The notes under the pieces were generated by a model, which was given only the letters and a program-made list of their open reading frames with translations, did not search any database and was not told where the DNA came from. A program made the translations under genes and the position numbers. Shown here piece after piece: positions 34,083-41,570 of a stretch of DNA of 64,000 nucleotides; within the stretch, counting starts at the first letter, position 1, and each line of letters begins with the position of its first letter. Source of the stretch: Phycisphaeraceae bacterium (GTDB taxonomy: Bacteria > Planctomycetota > Phycisphaerae > Phycisphaerales > UBA1924); contig CP060234.1 of the NCBI GenBank assembly GCA_023898685.1, positions 1,426,001 through 1,490,000 on the forward strand. The letters are read 5' to 3'.

Positions 34083-34940
34083 TCAACTGCCCACCAGCCC
34101 CTTCGCCTCGCGCTGCAACTCCTTGACCTTGAGCACGATCATGTACTCGTAGATCGCCTGGAGCGTGCAGTAGGTCAGGCCGGGGCGCCCGTCCAGAATG
34201 CCCAGGCCCACGAAATACATGTACAAGAACTTGAGCATCGGGCGGAAGGGCATGCGGAACGAGAGATTCTTGAGTTCGAGCCGGCGGGTGTTGCGATCGC
34301 CGCTGAACAGGTTGCCGAGATGCACGGGCCGCTCGCTGAGGGCCCTGATCGTCTCCTTGGCCTCGTAGGTGCTGTAGCGGTTGTGCCGCTCGAACCACTC
34401 GCGGAGGCCTTTGCTGAAGTTGTAGTGCAGGAAGTGCTCGCGGAGGTAGCCGACCTCGCCGTCGATGGTGGGCGTGGGGTTGGCCAGCCGCTCGAAGCGG
34501 ATGGAGGGTGGCTGGAAGAATCGCATGATGTTGCCCGGCGGCATCGCGTGCCTGAGCCACTTGCCCCGGAAGTAGTTCTTCCGCCCGCAGTAATACGCGA
34601 CCGGGTCGCCCTTCTCCTGGCTCTTCTCGCCCGACTCCCACGCGTCGGCGATCGCCTCGATCTCCGCTCGCAGCTCGGGCGTCATCCGCTCGTCCGCGTC
34701 GAGGTAGAACACCCAGCGGTGCCTGAAGTCGATGTGCTCCATCGCCCAGTTCTGGTGAGGCCCTCGCCCGTCGAAGGCCCGCTCGAACCACCGCGCGCCC
34801 GCCGCCTCGCTCACCGCCCGCGTGCCATCGGTGCTCAGCGAGTCGAGCACGACGATGTCGTCGGCGAACGCGACCGACTCGAGCAGCCCGGGCAGGTTCG
34901 CCTCCTCGTTGAGCGTCTGGATGAAGATGGAGACGGGCAT
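34083..34940 (-). CDS. family 2 glycosyltransferase (WaaE/KdtX-like)
   Basis: The 285-residue enzyme is cytoplasmic with no membrane segment. It begins VSIFIQTLNEEANLPGLLES, the nucleotide-sugar binding start of the GT2 fold. It has DDIVVLDSLSTDGT, the acidic metal site FYLDADERMTP, and a C-terminal region with FMPFRPMLKFLYMYFVGLG-like hydrophobicity, as in lipopolysaccharide core beta-glycosyltransferases. Its role is probably a sugar transfer in LPS or another envelope glycan. It lies between a CDF transporter and a phosphoglycerate mutase without an obvious partner. The ATG at 34940 gives the conserved N-terminus; the frame continues upstream but the sequence is Arg/Ala-rich and unconvincing. 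Confidence 0.85.
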   Translation of the reverse strand: MPVSIFIQTLNEEANLPGLLESVAFADDIVVLDSLSTDGTRAVSEAAGARWFERAFDGRGPHQNWAMEHIDFRHRWVFYLDADERMTPELRAEIEAIADAWESGEKSQEKGDPVAYYCGRKNYFRGKWLRHAMPPGNIMRFFQPPSIRFERLANPTPTIDGEVGYLREHFLHYNFSKGLREWFERHNRYSTYEAKETIRALSERPVHLGNLFSGDRNTRRLELKNLSFRMPFRPMLKFLYMYFVGLGILDGRPGLTYCTLQAIYEYMIVLKVKELQREAKGLVGS

Positions 34941-34999
34941 GGATGGAGAGGATAGCCGATCGGGCTCCGCTTCCCCGGCCCTCGGGGCCTCGATGCCTT

Positions 35000-36145
35000 C
35001 TACGCCCGCCCGCGCAGTCCCGCCCGCAGCACGTACTCCAGCAGCTCGCACCCTGGGTCGACGCGCAGGTCGCTCGTCACGCCGTCGCACAGTCTTCGTG
35101 GCACCACCGACCGCACCCACGAGCCCGCGAGCACGAACGGCGTAAACCCGCCGGCAGGGTCATGGCTCAGCGAGACGAGCAGTCGCCAGGGGTTCTCCTC
35201 GCGATCGCCTAGCGCCGCCACCAGCGGGCCGACGATTTCGCGATCCACCCGCTCGATCGGCTCGCTGACCGCGGCGATGACAAGCTCGCTGTTCATCCCC
35301 GCGATCCGCCCCGCCAGTGAATCCACCTCGCCCACCGTCTCCGCCTCGAGGCCGATCAGCGAGCCTGCGCCCACGATGTTGTCCAACTCGGCGAGCAGCG
35401 CGGCGCTGTGTGGCACGTGATCGATGAAGGGTGTGAGCCCTGCGGGCGAGCCCGCCCCCCAGATCCACGCGAGGTTCACGGGTGTCAGCCCCTGCTCGCT
35501 CCTCGCGGCGTTCACCGGATGGTCGGCGAGAAAATGTCGTGAGGCGCTGATCAGCGTGCACAGCCGCTCCGACGCGATCGGGTCGCCACCGTCGGGCAGG
35601 TGCTCGATCCAGGGGTGGCCCTCGACCGCGCCGGGCGGTGTGGTCTCGACGTTCGCGTAGGTCGGGGCGGCACGATCGATCACCAGGCGTTCGGCCCCTG
35701 TTCCTCGGAACGTGAGCCGCTCGGTGTGTTCGGGCAATGTCTCGCGCCAGTGGGCGATCAGATCATCAAAGAGTGCGTCGATCTCCTCGCGCGAGGCGCC
35801 CGCGTCGGCGAGCATCAGACCCTCATCGTCATCGGGCGGCACGCTCACCAGCGCGACCCGCATCGCCCAGTCGGCCTCGCCGACCCCGAGCCCCTTGGCC
35901 GCGGCCGCGAAAACGGCCGTTGTCACACCGCTGACCATCGACGCGTCGTAGCCCAGCAGCGTGAGCAGCCCGTGCCCCGCGGAGATGTGCCCGGGCTTCG
36001 TTCCGGGCGTCGCGGCGAGCGCCCCGACTCGACCGGTCTCGCCGAGTCGGTCGAGATGGGGTGTCTCCGCCCGTTCGAGCACGTTGAAGAGATCGCCCCC
36101 CTTGCAGGCCGCGTCGCCGTCGATGATCAGCATCACATAGCGCAC
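35000..36145 (-). CDS. archaeal-type 2,3-bisphosphoglycerate-independent phosphoglycerate mutase
   Basis: The 381-residue protein belongs to the alkaline-phosphatase superfamily and resembles the ApgM branch. The N-terminal segment is VRYVMLIIDGDAAC; AETPHLDRLGETGRVG is followed by PGTKPGHISAGHGLLTLLGYD, with SVPPDDDEGLMLADAG further on, as in archaeal-type enzymes. The family interconverts 3- and 2-phosphoglycerate in glycolysis with divalent metal. The final metal-binding His/Asp residues are less well preserved: VSLSHDPAGGFTPFVL in place of the usual THD, TPHSxKxHS. Either the enzyme or its specificity may have diverged. GTG 36145 gives the usual family start; the longer frame is not protein-like. 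Confidence 0.7.
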   Translation of the reverse strand: MRYVMLIIDGDAACKGGDLFNVLERAETPHLDRLGETGRVGALAATPGTKPGHISAGHGLLTLLGYDASMVSGVTTAVFAAAAKGLGVGEADWAMRVALVSVPPDDDEGLMLADAGASREEIDALFDDLIAHWRETLPEHTERLTFRGTGAERLVIDRAAPTYANVETTPPGAVEGHPWIEHLPDGGDPIASERLCTLISASRHFLADHPVNAARSEQGLTPVNLAWIWGAGSPAGLTPFIDHVPHSAALLAELDNIVGAGSLIGLEAETVGEVDSLAGRIAGMNSELVIAAVSEPIERVDREIVGPLVAALGDREENPWRLLVSLSHDPAGGFTPFVLAGSWVRSVVPRRLCDGVTSDLRVDPGCELLEYVLRAGLRGRA

Positions 36146-36191
36146 GCGGAAGGGTACGCCCGGGGGCGAAACAGCAACGCAGCAGAACAGC

Positions 36192-36257
36192 AAAGCAGCA
36201 AATCGGAATCGCCTCCCAACGACCGCCCGCCACCGCTCCCTTCTGATTTGCTGCTTT
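36192..36257. repeat. long palindrome between divergent genes
   Basis: The arms AAAGCAGCAAATCGGAA (36192-36208) and TTCTGATTTGCTGCTTT (36241-36257) form a 17-bp stem with only one G-T pair and a 32-nt loop. It sits in the spacer between the divergently read phosphoglycerate mutase and PqiA-like genes, where both promoters should lie. It could be an operator, a cruciform or a dispersed repeat. Confidence 0.7.
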
Positions 36258-36317
36258 ATCGAATTGGTGCTTGTACCCCCACGAAATCCCCCGCCCCCCT
36301 TCCCGTACCATCTCCTG

Positions 36318-36920
36318 ATGCTCCCCCTCGCCGCCTGCCACTGCTGCGGGCTGGTCCACCGCATGCCCGCGCTGCCCCGCCGGTCGGACGCCCGGTGCAC
36401 GCGCTGCCGCAGCGTCATCCGGCACGGGGCCCACCCTCGCTCGAGCCAGCGGGCCGCGGCCCTTACGCTCACGGCGCTCATGCTCTACCCACTCGCCCTG
36501 TTCACCCCCGTGATGACGATCGAGCGGCTGGGACACACCGCCGACGCGTCGATCTGGCGGGGCACCATCTCGCTGCTCGCGGAGGGGCACTACGCGGTGG
36601 GGTTCGCGATCCTGTGCTTCTCGATCATCGCCCCGGTCGCCAAGCTCGCGGCGTTGTTCACGCTCACCGCGGGCGGGGGTCTCCGCGCCCGCCAGCGGGC
36701 GGCGACCTATCGCTTCGTCGAGTGGATCGGACGCTGGGGAATGGTCGACGTGCTGCTCGTCGCGGTGCTCGTCGCGATCGTCAAGCTGGGCGATCTCGTC
36801 GAGGTCACGCCCGGCATCGGCGTCGTCGCGTTCGGGGCGGTGGTCGTGCTGAGCATGCTCGCATCCGCCGCGTTCGACCCGCACCAGATCTGGGAGGATG
36901 AGGCGTGCCCGACGACGTGA
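36318..36920 (+). CDS. PqiA-family membrane protein
   Basis: The 200-residue protein has an N-terminal zinc-ribbon-like segment with two CxxC pairs (CHCC and CTRC), then four hydrophobic helices (about 45-65, 95-115, 135-160, 170-190). PqiA proteins are inner-membrane partners of MCE-domain proteins that move lipids between the two membranes of Gram-negative cells. E. coli PqiA has two such units; this one has a single unit, as in many other phyla. Its 3' end overlaps the next gene by 16 nt, so both belong to one operon. ATG 36318 was chosen because upstream codons are Pro-rich. Confidence 0.85.
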   Translation: MLPLAACHCCGLVHRMPALPRRSDARCTRCRSVIRHGAHPRSSQRAAALTLTALMLYPLALFTPVMTIERLGHTADASIWRGTISLLAEGHYAVGFAILCFSIIAPVAKLAALFTLTAGGGLRARQRAATYRFVEWIGRWGMVDVLLVAVLVAIVKLGDLVEVTPGIGVVAFGAVVVLSMLASAAFDPHQIWEDEACPTT

Positions 36921-37837
36921 CCGAGAACAGGGGCGAAACGAACCCCGTGAGCGCGTTGAGCCCACCGGAGCCCCCGCTCGCGCGCGTCACGCCGCGACGG
37001 TTCAGTCTTGTGTGGCTCGTGCCGATCCTCGCGCTCGCGGGGCTGGGAGCGCTGCTCTTCCACCAGCTCGGGCGCGAGCGGGGACCGGTGATCGAGATCA
37101 CCTTCACCCGGGCCGAGGGGCTCGAGCCCGGGGCCGACATCGTCCACCGGGGCATCACGGTGGGCGTCGTCCGCGACGTCCGCCTGACCGACGACCTCGC
37201 GGGCGTGCGCGTCACCGCCGAGCTCCATCCCCACGCTACGAAGCTCGCGAGCGAGGGGGCGCAGTTCTGGGTCGTCCGCCCCGAGGTGAGCCTCTCGCGC
37301 ATCGCGGGGATCGAGACGATCCTGGGGCCCCGCTACATCGCCGTCCGCCCCGCGCCGGAGGGCGCCCCTCGCGCACGCACATTCGCTGGTCTCGACACTC
37401 CGCCAACCGACGCCCCGCCGGTCGAGAACGCACTCGTGCTCACCCTCACCGCCCCCCGCGTCGGCTCGCTCGCGCCGGGCTCCCCGGTGCTTTTCCGCGA
37501 CGTGCCGGTCGGCTCCATCCGTGACATCGCGCTCGCCGAGGATGCGACGCACGTCACGCTCACGGCGGCGATCGACCCGGAGTACGCCACGCTCGTGCGC
37601 GAGAACTCGCGCTTCTGGGTTGTGTCCGGTATGGGCGTTGACTGGGGGCTATTTCGGGGCCTGAGCGTGCGAGCCGAGTCGCTCGAGTCGCTCATCCGCA
37701 GCGCCGTCTCGTTCGCGACGCCAAACAGGCCGGGCGCCCGCGTCGCGGATCGACACGCCTTCGAACTCGCCGACGCACCGCGAGACGACTGGCTGGAGTG
37801 GGATCCGCCGATCCCGCTCCACGCGACCGAAGATTGA
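36905..37837 (+). CDS. PqiB-like MCE-domain protein
   Basis: The 310-residue protein has one N-terminal transmembrane helix (SLVWLVPILALAGLGALLF, about 33-52) and two MCE domains in the periplasm. The first begins EITFTRAEGLEPGADIVHRG (about 62-160) and the second LVLTLTAPRVGSL with PGSPVLFRDVPVGSI (about 180-270). Each carries the motif P(G)xxVxxRGxxVGxVxxV. MCE proteins form hexameric rings or tubes that conduct lipids across the periplasm. E. coli PqiB has three MCE domains and YebT seven, so this two-domain form should be shorter. GTG 36905 overlaps pqiA. Confidence 0.85.
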   Translation: MPDDVTENRGETNPVSALSPPEPPLARVTPRRFSLVWLVPILALAGLGALLFHQLGRERGPVIEITFTRAEGLEPGADIVHRGITVGVVRDVRLTDDLAGVRVTAELHPHATKLASEGAQFWVVRPEVSLSRIAGIETILGPRYIAVRPAPEGAPRARTFAGLDTPPTDAPPVENALVLTLTAPRVGSLAPGSPVLFRDVPVGSIRDIALAEDATHVTLTAAIDPEYATLVRENSRFWVVSGMGVDWGLFRGLSVRAESLESLIRSAVSFATPNRPGARVADRHAFELADAPRDDWLEWDPPIPLHATED

Positions 37838-37851
37838 GCCGTCTCACCAAC

Positions 37852-39612
37852 TCAAGGGCACCCGGCCGCGAACGACGCGATGAACGCCTGGAGGTCGGCG
37901 AGGTCGTACACGCCGAACGGGGGCGCGAGGTCCGCCGGGGGATCGTGGGCGAGGAAGGCGGATATGAACCCTTGCACGTCGGCGAGGTCGAGGATCCCGT
38001 CGTTGTTGATATCCGCGGGGCACGACGCGGGCCCGGCCATGCGTGCCGTGAGCGACGACCCGCCCGGGAAGTAGGGCTCGACGCCGACATTCGTCTCGCC
38101 TGGGGGCGCGTCGGAGTCGAACCAGAACGAGTACATGGTCCCCCACCGCAGCGGGTTCGCGTTGGGATTCACGCTGTAGGGCTCGGTCGACCAGACCACG
38201 CCTTCCGCAGTGCGTGTCGCCGTCCAGGGGTCGTTCGAGAACGGCTCGTCGTGCGACTCCACCGCATGGAATCCGATGTTGGTCACCTGCCGCGCCGCCG
38301 GCACCGGCACCGTGAACGACTGGACAGCGCTCGCCATGTCGTGGTTGTACACCGCGAACTCGTACCGCCACGTCCCGCCCAGGTCGGTGATCTTCGAGGC
38401 GATGAACACCCGCCCGTCGTCGACCGGCTCCTCGGGAACGATCACCACCTCCGCCCCGGGCCACGCGGCGATCGCTGGGCCGAGGTCGGTCAGGCCTCCG
38501 CTGACGTCGAAGCTCCACGTATCGCCCGGCACACCCGACACGCCGACGGGCTCGTGGGCGACACTGTTCATGTGGTCGTGATCATCATGGGCGAGCACGT
38601 ACAACTCGCAGAAGTACTGCGCCCCGGGATTCTGGAGCGGGTCGAGGTCGGCGTCGTGCATCTGCAGGCGATGCTGGATCGCGTCGTGTCCCTGTCCCGA
38701 CGTCTGGTCGATGTGCGATCCGAAGTAGGTGTACGAGGGTGTCCACGGGTTGATCTCGGCGCGCGGGCCCATGTTGGACTGGATTGCGTTCAGCCCGGCC
38801 CAGTAGGTGTCCGAGCAGCCCACCCCCGTGTGCGTGCTGTTGGGATAGGGGATGCAGCCCAGCCCGCACGCGTCGGCCTGGCCCGAGGCGAAGCCGTGCT
38901 TGATCGAGGACATCCCGATCTGCGTGAGCCGCCCATTGAACAGGCGGTACATGTTGAACGCCATGAACGGATGACGCCCGTCCTCGATGGGATACCAGTC
39001 GAGCGGCTCGCTGCCGTCGTTGCACACGGGTGAGTCCATGGCGCACCCGATCACATCGCCGATGCGGCCGTACTGGACACATTCGCCGATCTCGCCGATG
39101 AGCACGTCGGCGCCGCCGGTCGGTGGCAGATCGTGAGACACGTCGAGCACGTAGCCCCCGAAGTCACCGTTCCAGCCCGACACGCGGATGATGTATTCGA
39201 CGCCCTGCTCGATCGGTGTGCGCAGATAGGACACCCAGCCGTCATCTGACGGCGTGCCGTTCCCGTTGCAGTCGAAATCGTCGCTGCACGCGATCTGGTT
39301 GGTCTCGTCGCCCGGGCAGCCTGTGTGAACGGACAGCATGGTGTCGAAAAGGCTGCCGCACATGTCGAGCGTCAGGACGCCGTCCTCGGGGGCGATGTAG
39401 CGGTACCACACGTCCGGGCTGAACGACGACTCGGCGCAGTCGGCGTTGCCATCCGTGCCGTGCCCGGTGGTGTCGCCCATGTAGAGCCCGTCGGCAATCA
39501 GCGTCGCGTCGGCGCAGAGGTCGGACGGTGGCGCGTCGCCACCGACGGCGCCGGTGGGAAAGGCCAGCAAGGCCACGACGACAACGAACCGAGATGATCG
39601 GATCATGTTCAT
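37852..39612 (-). CDS. secreted protein with GC-type dockerin tail (unknown function)
   Basis: The 586-residue protein has a signal peptide (MNMIRSSRFVVVVALLAFPTGAVGG). The N-terminal half has SDLCADATLIADGLYMGDTT, then VWYRYIAPEDGVLTLDMCGS, a PPC/complement-like beta-domain common in planctomycete surface proteins. The middle (about 150-500) is rich in Cys, Asp, Gly and Trp and contains HDDHDHMNSVAHEP and other His clusters that could bind metal. The C-terminus is a duplicated dockerin domain (GILDLADVQGFI and GVYDLADLQAFI) ending in GCP. AGAGGGGA lies just before the ATG. The function of the central part is not recognised. It resembles an extracellular adhesin or enzyme held by the anchor. 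Confidence 0.78.
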   Translation of the reverse strand: MNMIRSSRFVVVVALLAFPTGAVGGDAPPSDLCADATLIADGLYMGDTTGHGTDGNADCAESSFSPDVWYRYIAPEDGVLTLDMCGSLFDTMLSVHTGCPGDETNQIACSDDFDCNGNGTPSDDGWVSYLRTPIEQGVEYIIRVSGWNGDFGGYVLDVSHDLPPTGGADVLIGEIGECVQYGRIGDVIGCAMDSPVCNDGSEPLDWYPIEDGRHPFMAFNMYRLFNGRLTQIGMSSIKHGFASGQADACGLGCIPYPNSTHTGVGCSDTYWAGLNAIQSNMGPRAEINPWTPSYTYFGSHIDQTSGQGHDAIQHRLQMHDADLDPLQNPGAQYFCELYVLAHDDHDHMNSVAHEPVGVSGVPGDTWSFDVSGGLTDLGPAIAAWPGAEVVIVPEEPVDDGRVFIASKITDLGGTWRYEFAVYNHDMASAVQSFTVPVPAARQVTNIGFHAVESHDEPFSNDPWTATRTAEGVVWSTEPYSVNPNANPLRWGTMYSFWFDSDAPPGETNVGVEPYFPGGSSLTARMAGPASCPADINNDGILDLADVQGFISAFLAHDPPADLAPPFGVYDLADLQAFIASFAAGCP

Positions 39613-39713
39613 GGGGGTCCCCTCTTGGCTCCGAACGTCGCCGGGGCGAGCATACTCAACGGCGCGGGTGTTGCAAGGGTCATCCCAAAAAGTGGGAGCG
39701 GCCTCGCGCGCAC

Positions 39714-39741
39714 GAAAAGGCCCGCGCATCGGGCGCGGGCC
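39714..39741 (-). terminator. rho-independent terminator of the triple-repeat gene
   Basis: On the minus strand, a 9-bp GGCCCGCGC / GCGCGGGCC stem is followed by four T residues. It lies 27 bp beyond the stop of the gene at 39768-41303. Confidence 0.7.
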
Positions 39742-39767
39742 GAAGTGGTGTTCGGGTCGGGCGATGC

Positions 39768-41303
39768 CTAGGGGCACCCGGCCTGGAATGCATCGATGAA
39801 CGTAACGACGTCACTCAGGTCAAAGACGCCAAAAGGAGCGGCGATATCGGCCGCCGGATCCTGGGTCTGGAAGGCGGCGATGAACGCGACGACGTCGGAG
39901 AGGTCGAGCACCCCGAATGGCGGGGCGACGTCGGCCGAGTTGCACGGGCCAACAAACGAACTGGTGATCGTGAAATCGCCGCCCTGGGTCGGGCTCAGGC
40001 TGCCGACGAGCACCGAGTAGAACCCGGGGCCGAGCGTCCGATGGAACCTCGGGTCGCCGAAAGGCCCGCCGAACGGGTCGTCCTCGGTGTCGTCCTGCAC
40101 GTCGAGGCTGGTCAGCGGCCCGAACGGCCCGTCCCCCGAGAGCAGCCCGAGGATGCGCCCGTCGGGGCTGATCGAGTCACCGTACCCGGTCGGATCGCCC
40201 TCGAAAAGGGCCGCGACCAGGTCTGGCGGCGCGGCCGTCCGGTTGATGTCGATGTCCACCGTCGCCGTCTGGTTGAGGCCGAACCGGAACCACGCGCCGC
40301 CCGAGGCGATGCCCGCACCGGCCTCCGGGGCGAAGTACGGCCCGTAGGTGCCCCCCGCGATCGTCTGCGGGTGGATGGTGAACGACTCGATCGTGAACTC
40401 GCCGCCCGTCGCCGGAAGCGCCATGCCCACCATGACCGAGTATGTCCCCGCATCGAGCACACGCGTGAACCGCGGATCGCCGAACGGCCCGCCGAACGGG
40501 TCGTCGACCGTGTCGTCCTGCCAGTCGAGCGCGAAGAGCGGGCCGAACGGCCCGGTCGCCGCGAACCCGCTGATGCGCCCGTTCGGGCTGATCGCCGTCG
40601 CATTCTGCCCCGTCACGTCCCCGGCGAAGAGCGTCGCCGTGGGGTCGAACGGGGCGGCGGTTCGGGCGACGTCCAGCCTCACGTTGGCACGGCCCGGGAG
40701 TGTGAACCTGAACCACGTCCCGGCGGACGCGGGGTTGGCGTTGTCCTCGAAGGCGTAGTACGGACCCTCGAGCCCGCCCTGGAGGGCGGTCGGATAGACC
40801 AGGCCGGAAACACCGGTCGCGATGATCTCAAACGGACCGCCCTCGGCGGGTTGGAACGAAGTTACCATCAGCGAATAGGTGCCGGGCGTCAGGACCTGGT
40901 GGAAGCGGGGATCGCCGAACGGCCCGCCGAACGGATCGTCCTCCGTGTCGTCCTGGTCGCCGAGGTAGGTCAGCGGGCCGAACGTGTCTCCCGGGGTGTT
41001 GTTGAACAGGTCATTGGCGAGGCCGTTCGGCGTGATCGCGGTCATGTCGACGCCGCGCACGTCGCCCCTGAACAGCGCGGCGACCAGGTCGGTCGGCGCC
41101 GTCGTCCGGTTGATGTCGATATCGACCGTCCCGAGCGCCGGGACGGTGAACGTGAACCACGAGACGCTCGACGCGGGGTCGAGCGCGTTCCCGGACTCTC
41201 GGGGCCCGACTCCCCCCGGCACCACCCGGGCGCCGACCACCGGCTGAGCCGCAGCGGCCGCACCGATTGTGCACAGAGCTCCGGCAAGCACCAATCCGCG
41301 CAT
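39768..41303 (-). CDS. secreted protein with three tandem DVARP/PPC-like repeats and GC-type dockerin
   Basis: The 511-residue protein has a signal peptide (MRGLVLAGALCTIGAAAAAQ). Three tandem repeats of about 130 residues follow, each built on the pattern WFxFTxxxxxxVDIDINRTxAP, xxLFxGDxTG, then DDPFGGPFGDPRFxxxLxPGxYSVMV and a GGxFTIxS strand. The first repeat reads QDDTEDDPFGGPFGDPRFHQ, the second DDTVDDPFGGPFGDPRFTR and the third DTEDDPFGGPFGDPRFHRT. This is a PPC-type pre-peptidase/beta-propeller-like domain in triplicate. The C-terminus is a duplicated dockerin (GVLDLSDVVAFI / GVFDLSDVVTFI) ending in GCP. The start has AAGGAG 6 nt upstream. No enzymatic domain is visible, so it is probably structural or adhesive. 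Confidence 0.75.
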   Translation of the reverse strand: MRGLVLAGALCTIGAAAAAQPVVGARVVPGGVGPRESGNALDPASSVSWFTFTVPALGTVDIDINRTTAPTDLVAALFRGDVRGVDMTAITPNGLANDLFNNTPGDTFGPLTYLGDQDDTEDDPFGGPFGDPRFHQVLTPGTYSLMVTSFQPAEGGPFEIIATGVSGLVYPTALQGGLEGPYYAFEDNANPASAGTWFRFTLPGRANVRLDVARTAAPFDPTATLFAGDVTGQNATAISPNGRISGFAATGPFGPLFALDWQDDTVDDPFGGPFGDPRFTRVLDAGTYSVMVGMALPATGGEFTIESFTIHPQTIAGGTYGPYFAPEAGAGIASGGAWFRFGLNQTATVDIDINRTAAPPDLVAALFEGDPTGYGDSISPDGRILGLLSGDGPFGPLTSLDVQDDTEDDPFGGPFGDPRFHRTLGPGFYSVLVGSLSPTQGGDFTITSSFVGPCNSADVAPPFGVLDLSDVVAFIAAFQTQDPAADIAAPFGVFDLSDVVTFIDAFQAGCP

Positions 41304-41570
41304 GGCTGCTCCTTGCTGACGAATCCTGTGTGAAGGTCGCTTTCGGCAGGTCCGTTCCCTCGCCGAGCCGGCGAACTCCTCCCGAATTCCAGAGCCGCGA
41401 CAAGTGCAGGCCCTGGACCGATGGGCGTGCCGGGAAACCCGGCGCCCAAACTTCAGTGCGACATCGGATCGACTCGCGGCGGCTCGAAATCACTCTTTCG
41501 GAGCAATTCACTGTCGCCGGGCGATTCGGAGACGGAAACCGGGCATTGAGGCCACAGCAGCCAACTCGGG

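Noticed and set aside
39528..41333. 601-codon plus-strand frame opposite the triple-repeat gene
   Set aside because: The sequence is Arg/Glu/Val-rich and itself repetitive because the antisense gene is repetitive; it has no start signal or family motif.
41304..41570. 267-bp spacer between the triple-repeat gene and the antiporter
   Set aside because: Only short plus-strand frames with Arg/Ser-rich composition; no repeat, RNA motif or convincing promoter was found.
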